Shown: positions 1 to 12,192 of the stretch, one piece after another | Position numbering within the stretch: the first letter of the stretch is position 1 | How the letters are laid out: each line of letters begins with the position of its first letter | NCBI RefSeq assembly: GCF_047495875.1 | Contig: NC_092460.1 | Location: 11,522,520-11,586,519, forward strand | DNA length: 64,000 nt | Reading direction: 5' to 3' | Source: Pithys albifrons albifrons | Lineage: Eukaryota > Chordata > Aves > Passeriformes > Thamnophilidae | The notes under the pieces: model-generated | Database searches by the model: none | Told to the model about the DNA's origin: nothing | Seen by the model: the letters and a program-made list of their open reading frames with translations, nothing else | Program-made: the position numbers and the translations under genes

Positions 1-3000
1 AAAAAATATCTTTTTAATCTTTTAATTTAGCTTAGATTTCCCTCCCTCCAGCACCAGAACTTGCCAATTAAACTACTTATCTGAGATGCTCCACACCAAG
101 GCCAAGTGCTTGCTTTTCATTATCAGCTTGGGTGGCTTGTTTTCACCCTCCCTCCTCCATGTCTGAACCTCTTTGCTGCTTGCTGTATGTTATAGATGTT
201 GTGATACAAGACGTAAGCTTCTAGTTTCTTGTTAGGGGAAGAGACCATAAGATCATCTTTCCTTGAAGGCAGCTCTTCTAAAGTCCTTAGGACCACAAAG
301 CAATATTGTGTTGGCTTGTACGTGTCCTGGAGCATATGCTGATGCTGTCTGGGCCAAAAGTGTCATCTGAATGAGAGGCAGAGTTTAGTTAACTGGTTTT
401 AGTTCTAGGTGCCTTTTTTTTTCTTTTTGCTGTAAGCAAATTAAAGTTTCCTTTAGCTAATATGAATAAAAGAGCAGTATCTATGCTTATACAGGAACAC
501 AAATACAAACATTCCTACACACAAATCAGTTATTTCACATCCAGTTCCTTTTGAACATCTTTTCTCGGTTCTTTTATTTTGAATAACTTTGGACCGTTTC
601 TTTAGCAAGAATAGCCAATGGGCATATTGACTAGAAGGAATGTTCACAGAAACATCCTATGATTGGAATGAAAAGAACAGTTTGAACGAATATTTTCTGT
701 CAGTGAATTGAAGAAATATATATTCGTGCCACAAAATGCATTTATGCCATGAGACCTCTGTGACCAATTAAAATTAGTCAATTCCCTTTGGTTTGGGGAT
801 ACTCTTAATGAACTTCCCCCAAAGAAAAGAGCGCACCAAGAAGTATTTGCATCAGCAAACAATTTCAAACAACCAATTAACTGGAGAAATCAACACTGCA
901 AGCATAGAAAATTCACAAACAGAAAAAGAGGCAAAATTCATGCAATAAATTATTCATCATGAATTAGTCGTTCAGTTTCCTTTAGATCTGGTTTAAGTTA
1001 TTACTAATTAGTTATGGATACCTTTACTTACTAAGTCAGACTTGGCTGGGAAGTGGAGGAAAACCATTATCTCCAGTGGTGATTAGAAGGCAGCTCCCAG
1101 GAGCTGGTAACTCAAATCTTGTGTCACCAAGTGACTCTTACAAGCTCTCTTATTCCAGCTGACAATAACACAGCCTGATTTTCAATGGTGACAGTCATCA
1201 AAGAGTGTATTCATCTTTTTCCCCCTGAGTCAGGGCCAAGGCATGCTGTTGGGTCAATATTTTGGAGGCGTCATTGTTCCGCACATTCAGAGAGTGCCCA
1301 AAGGACTGCAGACACCATGGCTGTCACTCAGACGTGTTACAAAGATTGGTATGTTTCTTTGTCCTTTTGTACATGCCAGTGGTCTTGGAAAAAGAAAAGA
1401 AGAAATGAGATTTAGTATCATAGGATTCCTTGTTTCTTTGGCTTTGCCTCTGTCTGGGCTGTATGTCATATAATAGGGCTTTGGCCCAGGACGTGGGCTG
1501 TGAGATGTGAGGCAAATGGAGTAAGGGAATAATCATCGAATAAGCAAATTCATTTTATCTCCTCATGCTTCAATTTTGCCATCCACAAGACACTACTAAT
1601 GATACTTCCCCTGCTCTAAGATCTTTGGATGCAAAAACCCAGCATTAACTCTTTATAAAGGCTAATCCTCTTTGTCTGCTTTAACCACAGAAGCATGCAA
1701 AGCTCAGTGTTAGATGTGCTTCTGCAGTGCAGAGAAGCTATAATTGGAAAGGTACAGGGGAGAAGGGGCAAAGACAGCCAGAAGCAGAGAACAGCTTCAG
1801 TAGGAGGAGACACCAAGTAGGATTCTGTGGATCCTGAGGAAGGGATGTGATGCAGTCTATGGGACCACAAGTGGTGTGAAAGCTGTGGAGCAGGAGCACT
1901 TTTTCACTGTGTTGCATAATATAAGAATGATTTGTTATCAGGTTTAAAACAAGTAAAACACAGTGTTTTCCTCATCACTCCTAGTCACTTTGGGATTGTA
2001 CCCAAGAGCTTGTTATCACCACAGATGGAACTGGTTTTTAGCCGTACCCCTGACTGATCTACTGACTCTGAGGGGAATCAACAGACTCCTCCACCACACC
2101 TAGGATAACTGTCACATTTTGCAAGACTTTGAAGACTTGTGCCCAGTTCTGTCCTAAGCACCAGAAGTTTGCAGCTGCACATATATGCCTGCATATGCCC
2201 AGGGTGGGAAGATATGACCAAAAGAGAGAAGGTATTCTATTGACAGGACACCTGGAAATTCATACAGCTACATACAGCCAGCAAATGAACGCATGGTTTA
2301 CTCTGGTTACCCTGTTCCTCTGATTACAGGATGGGAGATTGGAAAGGAGGTGGTCCAAATACACTGATGCCTTCATTGTAGATTTTCTCTGTGGAGTTTT
2401 CACATGGTCACGCTTCATTGATAAAATGAGTCCCAGAAAGGTTTATTCATTTTACTGCTTATTGTTTTCTCTAACAGGTGCAATCACTATAATTAGGTCT
2501 GTACAACGGCATTTTCTTGTTACTCAAATTCCTTCTGTCTCTCAGCTGCTCCTGGCTATAGCACTACAGTGGCTGCTGCTTAGAGAATAAGTGAAAATGA
2601 GCTGTTTTCTTTCCCTCCTTTTTCTTCATTCATCCATATTAAACCAAGAAAAATACAACCTCCATCTCACTCAGATCATTTCCTCCTTGACTTCCTCAGG
2701 CTCAACCAAAGATGTTACCAAATGCCCTCTGATAGCAGCCTCTCCCTTGAAAACACAGCACAGACCAACATGAGGGACAGATCCAAGCACCAGAGCAGAG
2801 AATAGCCAGTATAAGATAGGAAGGAAAACCAAGGCTGTCACTGGAGAGTTACCCTTTGCCCCCAGTTTTGGATGGAGGGTAGCCAGGCAGCTCCACCATT
2901 GACTCTCTCGAGTAATGTTAGGTCCAAGGGAAGCACAGGAGTGGAAGCACCACCCATGGTTCCTGCAGGAGTGGTGTTGGGGAAAGATTGAAATCCAGCA

Positions 3001-3550
3001 GTTGAACAGGTGTCCACCACATCTTTTCCTGCTTTAGAGGCTGTATTTCTTTCCTTACAATTTAATGCACACAAATATATAACCCATCTGGCAAGTGGTG
3101 TGAAAACACGCAGGACCTGGTTCAGATATTCAGAAATGTCTTGATGCATCCAGTTTAACCAGCAAAATACTATCTTTCAAAGCCCCATCAAACCAATGTC
3201 TTCCCCCTTTTTAGGCAGTAAGCTTACCTAGAAAACAAGGGAAAACTTGTCTCTGTTGGCACTGTACAGAAGTGAGATGGATATTTTCCCTGTCATTTTC
3301 TTTCCTCATCATATGATGTGCCAAAAACGTAAATTCAAATAGTGCTTTGAAGCGGGGTCTTTCTGGGAATGATGGGGTTGCATCTTGGCAGAGGCCTCCA
3401 GGCCCGATTGGTTTGAGGCTACAAGCAACAACATCGCACTGAGAAAATGAGACTCTCAGGATAATAACTTGGGGGATGTGTGCTGCTTTCAGTCAATCAA
3501 GCCCAAACTCAGTCACGGAGTAATCAAGTTCAATTCAACCGACTTCTGTG

Positions 3551-3640
3551 TTATTATTGTTATTATTTATCACTTGAATTACCGCAGCACCTTGAGAACG
3601 CAACTGAAATGCGAGCAGAGAGCTGCTGCTGTACAAAGAT
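3551..3640 (+). repeat. Ancient amniote interspersed repeat fossil (tentative)
   Basis: A TTATTATT-type lead-in is followed by a segment resembling the 'attaccgcagcacc ... ctgtacaaa' pattern that I recall from an old repeat family common in turtles and birds (consensus-like words: gcggtagcacc, gctgtacaaac). A second, better preserved relative lies at 52404-52487. The family name is not certain and the match is heavily diverged. Confidence 0.35.
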
Positions 3641-4673
3641 ATAATGAGAGCATGGCAGTCAGGGTGAGCGCACAGGCTGAGGAAAAGAGGCTGGCAACAA
3701 GCAGAAGAGAAACGGGGTTGAGATTAGGCGTTTGTAATATTAGCCTGTTGGCTCTGTGGAGAAGATCCTGCACCCTGATTTCAGACAGGCTGCTCAGCAT
3801 CTGGCACTCTCAAGGCTCCCTCCATAGCGGGTGGTCACAGAGACAGCAGTGCAAAGCTGAAGCCTGATATAGGTCCTCTGTGGAGCTGCATGGAGCAGTA
3901 CAGGGACACAACCCTCCCACAGGCTCAGCCTATAATGCTGCACCAGCCCTTCTGAGCCTTCTTATTTCCCTTTCTTCCTCAGATGTGAGTTTTCTCATCT
4001 CACCAAAGTCACTGGCCGTTGCTTGCTTCATCCAGCCCTTTTCTCAGCACCCAGCGCTCTCAACAGAAAAGCTGACATATCCATTGGCATGTCAGCTGGG
4101 ATCTGTCCAAATGAGACAGGAGTCAAGTCCCTTCCCTCTGCCTTGCTGCTGAGCTCACACCAACTGTCATCTGTAAGTAATATGCTAGACATGTTTCTTT
4201 TTCAGTTAAAAAAAAAGTAATTTATTTTCTAATTACAAAAGAATATAGGATTAAAAAAAAATGAAAGAAAGAAAATTATGACTACCAGATGGCAAATCAC
4301 CATTTAGCAGGAGCAGGCAAAGAGAGGACTCAGTCAATCACGGGGTAAGTGATAAGACACCAGAGGGAACTACCGAAAAGAAAGGCAGCTCATTACACAA
4401 AGCACTAAATTATTCTTAGTGGGACTTCTCTTCCTTCTTTTCCCCTTTCTATTTTTTATTCTGAGCCATAAAGCAAGTAATTCCACTGAGATCCTCTTTT
4501 AAATGATTAACATTTTCATTTTAACTTTTGTTTTTGATTGTGTCCCTGTCATTAATCTTTCTGTCTTTTTCTGTGCCCTACTGTTCACCTCATCTTCTAA
4601 CTTTCTAATTCCCTCGGCCCATCTCTTGCACCCTCAAAAGCAGTCATAAGCCTTGCTGCTGTTGGGAGCCTTG

Positions 4674-4706
4674 GATGGATCAGACCAAGGTCAGGTCTGA
4701 TCCATC
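4674..4706. repeat. Perfect 13-bp inverted repeat (hairpin)
   Basis: Arms at 4674-4686 (gatggatcagacc) and 4694-4706 (ggtctgatccatc) are exact reverse complements around a 7-base loop. It lies immediately 5' of a 15-bp tandem duplication. No flanking feature explains it. It could be a cruciform or RNA hairpin, a palindromic protein site, or the relic of a small transposon. Confidence 0.85.
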
Positions 4707-4736
4707 ACAGGATCACCCAACACAGAATCACCCAAG
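4707..4736. repeat. 15-bp tandem duplication
   Basis: Two adjacent units, 4707-4721 and 4722-4736, agree at 13 of 15 positions (acaggatcacccaac and acagaatcacccaag). It directly abuts the hairpin at 4674-4706. Confidence 0.8.
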
Positions 4737-7700
4737 ACTCCAGCATGAGTAGTCCATGAGCAGTCGCAATTGCTCTAAAGAGTCATCTTGCACAGGTTGC
4801 CTCTCTACATTTATTTCCATGAATGTCCAGGGGAAATTTAGAAATCCCTGGTAAAGTGATACACCTGGCCATCAATTCCTGCTTGACTCAGATGATACCT
4901 TGAGCTGATGGTATCTATGGCTGGCTGAGAGTTTTTTCTGGCTTTATTCCTTTAAACCGAGCAGCTATTTTGCCAGTGGGATGAAAAGTTTTGGGCAGCA
5001 CAATGTTTTCAGGTAACATCACAGCAGCATCTGCCTTTTCTTTTTGAGGAGGCGGGATACAAACCATGGCTCCTTTTCCCCGGGAAAGACACTGGGAAAA
5101 AGGTGGCAGGACTAAACAGGCTGTTGTTCATCTCTGCACATTTTTGAGTAAATAGAGGGAGCACTCATTATTCACTGATAGCACTCACTGTGCCATGGGT
5201 CCCAAAAGAGCAGTGGGTTGCTGGGCTGTGTTCCTGTCCTGTCTCTGTTCCTGGTCTGCACTGGGACATTCCCAGAATCTCTTGCTTCCCCAGTTTTTCT
5301 CTTTTGGTAGAAAGGTAAACATGATTTCCTTCCTTTGCAAATTCCCTGTAAAACACTGCTAACATGGAGCAAGAGCTCAGGTTTTTACAGCTGCCTCCTG
5401 ACATTAACAAAGCCCGTTTCCCTCGGCAGGAGTGAACCAAGCCATGGGTGTTGCTAGCCCATAAATTCCCTCTCATTATCACCTTCCTTGCCCTGTTGGC
5501 ATTTAAAGCTTGTTCATGAGTTTTAGGAGCATTAGGCAAAATACTGATAGCCAGGTATTTTAATACCCATATTTCTCTGGCCTTAGAGACAGAATGCAGT
5601 GCGACATGCTAATGAACTGGGCTGAAGTGAATGCATTGGTGGCACTAATTGAAACAAAAAGAGTAAAATCTCTAGCACTCTTCAAAACAGCCTCTCTGTA
5701 TTTTCCCCCTGTCTGCCCCTTTCACCACCACTGAGCATGGCAGCCTGCAGGAGTCAAGGGCTTTACAGCTGGGGGATATTCCCCCTCGCCCTTGGCTATA
5801 GAAGCAGCATGGCCAGGACTGCACCAGAGCAAACCCAGGGAAAAGGGTGTGAGGGAACGCCAGGACCTGGCATGCAACACCTCCCACGGCACTACAGGCT
5901 GCCTCAATACACAAGTAATTGAATGGTGCATTTCTGTCTTTTCTAGAAACTGTGCAGGTTAAAGGGGGAGGTTTCGGTCAATACATAAAGTACTTTTTAG
6001 CAAAACAGGAGAACTTTAGCTCTGAGCAGCACGGGACCACCTGTTAACGGTGGTGGCTTAGGAGGGAATATGGGTACTTACTTGTCAATAAAAACCAAAT
6101 CTTGCACTTGAAGCAAAAACAAATTAAAATTAATTAATCAGTGGAAAACACTTCATTTGAACTGGAAAAAACAGATGCAACTAGCAAGTCTAGGTGGACA
6201 AACAAGATAATCAAATCAATACTCACACTTTTCTCCCTGGCTGGCAGCCACAGGCTACTAAGTGAGAGCAGGCATGGGGATCTGCTTAGTTTCTATCAGC
6301 TGGTTCTGTAATTAATGGAATTCAGACCTGCTGAGGGAGTTATTACCCTGTCCCTGGGTGCATCTTGTCTGTACAAGGGGGGCAGCTCACTCCTGCTGCT
6401 GGTGTCTCCTGAATATCATCTTGTATCTCTGTAAACCTCGTTCCTTTCCTCCAAACCAGAGCTGTCTGTGAAATGTGAATTGTAGGAGGGTGGTAGATAC
6501 TGGAGGGATCGACCCAGTTCACGGCTGTACCAGCTAATCAGTGCCATTGTCAACAGGAATAGCTGTAAACGAGTAGGGCCAGGTGTAGGGCTTAGTTAAT
6601 AATGGTGTAATTGAGAGTAGATTATTGGGCCCTGGTACAGGAGCAGGGCTGGGGAAAGATTTTGCTTCTCTTTTTGTTTTTAGCTGTTTATAAAACGCTG
6701 CTTGGATTTTGCAGATGGCATTCATCTTGTCTGCGTGCCAGAACTATGTGTGCTCTCTGTGGGGACAGCCCCCAATGCTGGGAGGTGCAGGGTTGTAGTC
6801 TCTGGGGGGGTTTTCATAAGCAGAAGACCTACAGAAAATGCACATTATATCTAGGAAGAGAGCAGTGCTCCCCTTCCTGTCCCCCAGGCCTCAGCAGCAT
6901 ATTGTGTCCTGTGGGCTGAAAACAATGCTGATGTCAGTTAAAGACAACCTGTGAAATTTGGGCTCTAATACTTGAAGAGCAGGTATTAGAAGCTGGGAGG
7001 TGCCCTGTGCTTATTAAAGATGGCCCAAGACCAGGTCAACTGAAAAGGGGGGAACTTTTATCTTCTTTAGTTATGATTTTAATTATTATTTGGTATTTAC
7101 TCTTTGCAGTGAAGAAGCTGTCTTGGTCCTAAAACTGGCTAGATAGTGAGCAGAAATACTCATATATTTTCATTTAACACTGCTCCAAGTTAATTCCAGT
7201 GCAATTTGTTTTGGCTTTTGCTTTCCACAAACATTCAAGGGAATGAGTTTTGCTAGGTGAGGTGGTAACTAAAAAAGACAAAATTTTAGAGAATTGTAGA
7301 GAATATTTGCCAAAACCCCCAAGGTTTTCACTTTGAAAAATCAGTAGTGGTCAAAGTAGACAATAAAGAGTTAGTTTCATCCTGCTGGGGTCAAGAAACA
7401 TGCAGTAACACACACATACTCAAGCCAAATGGGGCACAGGGCGCATATCAAGTAGCATCAAACAAGTGGCCTGGAAATTCACTAAAAATAATTTATATAA
7501 CAAAAGAGAAGAAAAAGACAAATCACAAAACAGGAACAGTTCTTCCTATGCACACATTTAATTGTTAATGAATGCTTGGCTCATCTCTCCTCTACCATCC
7601 ATGATTTTTTTTCTGTTCCCTTTCTTAATTTTGCATTTTATTAGTTACACTTCAAGCCTTTTGTGTAGGCAACAGAAACATGTATTTCACTTGCAGCACT

Positions 7701-8139
7701 TTCTTATTCCTGAGATGATTTTGGATCTGTTTTAGAGGCTGGAAAAAAATCATTACTCTGAGATTCAGGGTCTGTTTACTATTCCAAAATCTTGTGAAAG
7801 AAGAGAAGTTGAGTCCCAATGATCAAGACTGCATGTGCGTGCATGTGTGTGTGTGTTTGCATTAACACCTTAATGTGCACCTCAGTGATCCTATTCCTTC
7901 CTCACCCCCCTTCCTCTACCCAAGGTCTAATTAAAACAAGAATGCACCAGACTGCCTTTTGCTCTGTTTCATCTCCTGATATTTTTATGTTAAATTCACC
8001 AAGGAAATCTCCTGAAGTCTTTGAAGTCTTGGGGTTTGTGAATAAAGATGTCACAATGGTAGACACAGGGCTCCTTAATGAGGACAGAAGGTTTGATGTC
8101 AGAACACTTCGGTGCCCAAAGGAAAGAGATGCTCTCCAA

Positions 8140-8250
8140 CAGGCCCTCCCTTTCTCTCTTTCCCTCTCTGTTTTTTTTTGTATTCTTGCTGCAAGACCCT
8201 TCGTTTTGTTTTTTTCCCCTCTTCTTTATTTTTTATTCTCTCCCCAGCTT
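8140..8250 (+). repeat. Pyrimidine-rich low-complexity belt
   Basis: Successive C/T-rich runs (ctctctttccctctctg, long T runs, tttttcccctcttc) form a skewed low-complexity tract. It explains the long but meaningless open frames on both strands here. Confidence 0.7.
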
Positions 8251-11200
8251 TCAAGGAGGAAGGGGATAAATAAGAGGAAATGCAGGGAAAATGGACAGTT
8301 TTACAAATCCTATTATTCATGCCACTGTTTCTTTTTCTCATTTAATCTCAGTACAATCCGAGGTATTAGCCCCATCCAGGTTCCTACTGCCTCCTTTCCA
8401 GTCTGGCCCAAGGTAAGAGACCCTCTCTCTGCCTCTGTATTTCCCCCAGTCAAGAGAAGAAATAAATTTAATATAACCATGGGGAACGTCTGATCCCTAG
8501 AGTATAAAATTCATTATCACAAGCCTGGTCAGTGACAACCGCTCCAAATACTCCTTGGTACCTCGATATGTTTGACTTGATCTATGTCTACTTTGAATTC
8601 GCCTGCTGGATCCTTATCCCTCGTGCTTTCCCCTGTTGCATCTGAGAAGTCAGCTTGCAAAATCATGAGCAAATAGAAACTAAAGAATCTTATCTCATCC
8701 CATCATCCTCCACCCCATGTAACCAGCAGAACAACAGGATGTCATTAGGGTAGGGCTGAACATCCTCTTGGACATGTCAGTTTCATGGTAAGAAACCTTC
8801 CACATTTCATGGATAGTTAAGACACTTCCTACAGATGAGAAATGCCTGTTGAAGCCAGGTGTACCCTCTGCTTTGGTGTGTTTCTTTCCTCTGGGGGCAC
8901 TGCATGATTGTCTTGTTGCTAACCTTCCAGATAGAATCTGGTTCACATGGTGTCCTGTCACTACTAAGCAAAGTCCCACTTTCAAATCTGAGATCCCTCC
9001 TTTATGCACTGTCCTTAGATCTGGCCACAGCACCCCGGCTGAAGGCCATTCTAGTTTGCCCTCCATTTGTCTCACATCATAATGGGTTTCATGTTGGTCT
9101 CGCCCCATATCCTTCCCTCCTATAGAACATTGGAGATTCTCTTTATTCTTCTCATCATTTCTCTTCGTGGTCTTATCACTCACCTTCACAGCCTCAAATC
9201 ACCTTCCACACTATTCAGCACACTCCAATGCAGAAGTGTAGCCTTGTTTTGGTGCTGTTTATGTATGTACAGGCTCCTGCTCTCATGCCCTGGACCAGTG
9301 AGCCCTTGAATGAAAACGCTGAAGCCTGGAAGCCTCAGTGACTCTGAAGTTCATGTCTTTTTGTGAGATGATGGGGACTACTTTCTGTTTTGTAACAGAA
9401 AAAAGAAGGTTTGGTGCAATGCTGGAAATCCAACCCACTGGCTGCAGAAGCCAGTTTACCTCCTAAGGATCCTGTCTGTGTACTTTGTCATCAAGCACAA
9501 GTGTAGTTGGAGTTCTTGGTGCAAACCTCTGAATTTCAAGATCAACATGAGTCAGCCCCGAATTGCTGAAATATTTAAGGGGTTTTTTTCACTTAGAAGT
9601 CAGATTTATTGACACCAAATGAGCTGTATCATTTTTATCTAAGAAAATCCTGATGTTTGGAGTTGGTAGTGATGATGATGATTGTTTGAAATTAAGCCCT
9701 TTGCACTGACTGACCACATTTGCTCAGTTCTTTACTTCTCAAATAAGACACAATCTTCCTTCCTCATCAAGATTGCTCCTCAAAGCCTCTTGTCTTCTAG
9801 CCCCCTTGGGTGAGGTTAATACATTTTAATAGTGATGTGGGAGCACACTCACCTCCTCAGTTTGTACTTTGATTTTATTGTCTAGACCTGTGGACTTGCA
9901 TTCCCACTGCTGAGAGATGGCTGGAGATAGATAAGATGTGAGATCACATCCCGCATGCAAAGTGACTTGGCACAGCAGTGGGGCCGGAGGTCCCAGGTTG
10001 CAAAATATCTGTGCAGGTACAGACTAGATGGTCTCATAAAAAGGGGAAAGGGAGTGCTTTTGCATTGCAATTTTGTTCAGAAAGAAAGATGGGTAGTCAG
10101 GCCTTTCCTCTGAAAGAAAATTACAGCTATCTGCTTTTTCCTTTTCTTTCAATAAAACAAAGTACATAGATCATGTGATTCATTTAATGGTATATATTGC
10201 ACAGAGAGGTAGAGGTTTGTGCTGGAAAATGTGGGGCATGATCTGAGCTCTGACCCTTATGTTTACTGCTCAAACCTTTTGATTTGCAGCAATCGAAAGT
10301 GTCCACTGTTCCCCTGCCAGAAGATACGACCCCCAAGGCTGAGATTTGGGTAAGGTGTTTCTGTTTGCACTGTGATCCTCTCCATTCCCCAGACGGTGAT
10401 TTATCATCAGACTCCTGCACTGACAGCAGAAGTTAACACAGAGGCAGTGAGTGCTTATCCCAGGCAGAGGGGCAGGGAGACAGCTGGGTTGGTAGCCTGT
10501 TATGGAGAGCTCTGCCAGAGGCTGCCTGTCAAAATGAAGGCCTTCTCTGCCTGTCGACCACACTTGTTGTTATGATCTGGCCTTAGACCAGAGCTCTGAC
10601 TTTGCTGTGCTGGAGACTGTGCAAATTCAGCAGAGTATCAAGTTATTTGCTCGGGGCTAGCAATTTTTAAGTAAGTGCTAACAAATTTGATGTGTGTATG
10701 CTAAAAGCTCAGGTTGCCATGCAGTTTTATCTATTTACCATCCCTGTTACAGGCTATGAGCACCACAAAGCCTGGTCTGTAAACCCAGAAATATCTCGGG
10801 GAAGTACAGGGCCAAATCCCATTTTCCCAAAGATGGCCAATCCTGGTCTCTGGATCTGATCATCCTTCACATCAGAGAGCACTTTTAAACCACACAGATC
10901 CTGAGCACTGTTATAATGAATGCAATGCTTCCAATGTCGGACACAGGATTAAGTCCTGCTCAGGTTTAAAGTCACCTCCTTTCCCAGACTGTGTGAAGCC
11001 ATCTGGTTTTTGTGCCACTGACCTTTGTCAGCCCACATTAATTCACAGAGGCTAGCAAAAGTGCTTGAAACTTGCTTTCTGCAGAGCCATGAGTCACTGC
11101 TGGGAGCTAGATGGGTAATGAAAAAGCTGTTCAGTTTTGTTTTGATTTCCAGATCTTCATGAATAAATCCCTGCTCAGGTCCAATCAGATTGTTGCCTAC

Positions 11201-11621
11201 AAAATTCCCTGCCTATTACTTTGATCCAGTTTGCCTGAATCCCTAACCTCTACAGCACCACAAGCCAGCACACTGCCACGGTCCCAATTATGAGCTGCAG
11301 TTTGTGATTTAGTAGCATCAACCCTCTCTGCTCCAGCATACCAGCCTCCTTCCTTTGCTTTTTCCATGTGCTTCTAAACACTTTGGCATCTTTTCCCAAA
11401 GTCACCTTGTTTGCAAGCAACTCCTGGCCTGTCTTACCATAACCCCATGGGGTCCAGTGTCTTCAGCACACCCCATTTGAACCAAAACTTTTTGGTGATA
11501 AGATGTGCCTGGCTTGCACAACCTGACCTACAGCCAAACCTGTCAGCATCTGCAGGAGCACATCTGCTGATTCAATGCACCAATAGCTCATGAAAACAAT
11601 TGATTGATGCTAATTGGACAG

Positions 11622-12192
11622 TGTGGTGGACTGACCCTGTTTGAACACCAGGTGCCCACCAAAGTTGCTCTGCCACTCCATCCTGAGCTGGACAGGGGAA
11701 AGAAAAATATAATGAAGGGCTCATGAATTGGGATAAGGACAAGGAGAGATCACTCTCCATCTACTGTCATGGGCAAAGCAGACCCAACTTGGGGAAATTA
11801 ATTTAATTTATTACCAATCAAATCAGAGTAGGATAATGAGAAATAAAAGCAAATTTTAAAACACCATCCATCCCTCCCTTCGTGGGCTTAATTTAGCTCC
11901 CAGATTCTCCACCTCCTCCCCACCAGCAGTGCAGAGGGACAGGGAATGAGGCCTGTAGTCAGTTTATCACACCTTGCTTCTGTCAGTCCTTCTTCCTACT
12001 TAACTATGTTATCCCAGAGGCACTACCACCATTGCTGATGGGGTTTGCCTTGGTCAGGGCCAGTCCACCTTGGACTGGCTGACATTTGAGCTACATTGGG
12101 CATGGGGAAAATTTCCACCAGCTTCTTACAGAAGCACCCCTATATTTCCCCCCTTCCACAGTACCAAAACCTTGCCACACAAACCCAATACA
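11622..12192. mobile_element. Solo LTR, ERVL-like avian family (GGERVL-type)
   Basis: The element begins tgtggtgga and ends caaacccaataca. It carries the run of words that I recognise from a widespread avian ERVL-type LTR: 'aggtgcccaccaaag', 'gctggacaggggaaag', 'gggcaaagcaga', 'ttggggaaattaatttaa', 'gttatcccagaggc', 'aaccttgccacacaaaccc'. TG...CA ends are present. The flanks are gacag on the left and cagag/cacag on the right, so a 4-5-bp target duplication is only partly preserved. At 571 bp it appears internally shortened compared with longer family members, which have a repeat-rich middle. I see no pol or gag, so it is a solo LTR. Strand is uncertain: the retroviral sense may be the minus strand. 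Confidence 0.8.

Larger units (their letters stand above)
1..11621. other. Gene-poor AT-rich interval, no supported gene
   Basis: I see no exon chain, protein domain or RNA gene here. Open frames are short and scattered over all frames. The longest (7819-8493, plus) runs through a (TG)n tract and a pyrimidine tract and has the composition of translated simple sequence. Recognisable contents are an ancient repeat fossil near 3551-3640, a perfect 13-bp hairpin at 4674-4706 followed by a 15-bp tandem duplication, and a pyrimidine-rich belt around 8140-8250. A lone exon-like segment with good splice borders lies at 8352-8412. The rest is unremarkable intergenic or intronic-type sequence. It could lie inside a very long intron of a gene whose exons are outside the window. 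Confidence 0.6.

Noticed and set aside
1185..1473. Pair of overlapping plus-strand open frames
   Set aside because: Competing frames on both strands and no family match.
4700..4740. CR1 LINE 3' tail
   Set aside because: The repeated gatcaccca/gaatcaccca words recall the CR1 terminal 8-mer, but the period is 15 and no CR1 body is adjacent.
7819..8493. 224-residue plus-strand open frame
   Set aside because: It translates a (TG)n tract and a pyrimidine belt (Cys/Val and Phe/Leu/Ser runs). No domain and no gene context.
9990..10050. CR1 fragment from the words 'ctagatggtct'
   Set aside because: Too short a match and the flanks do not continue the CR1 consensus.
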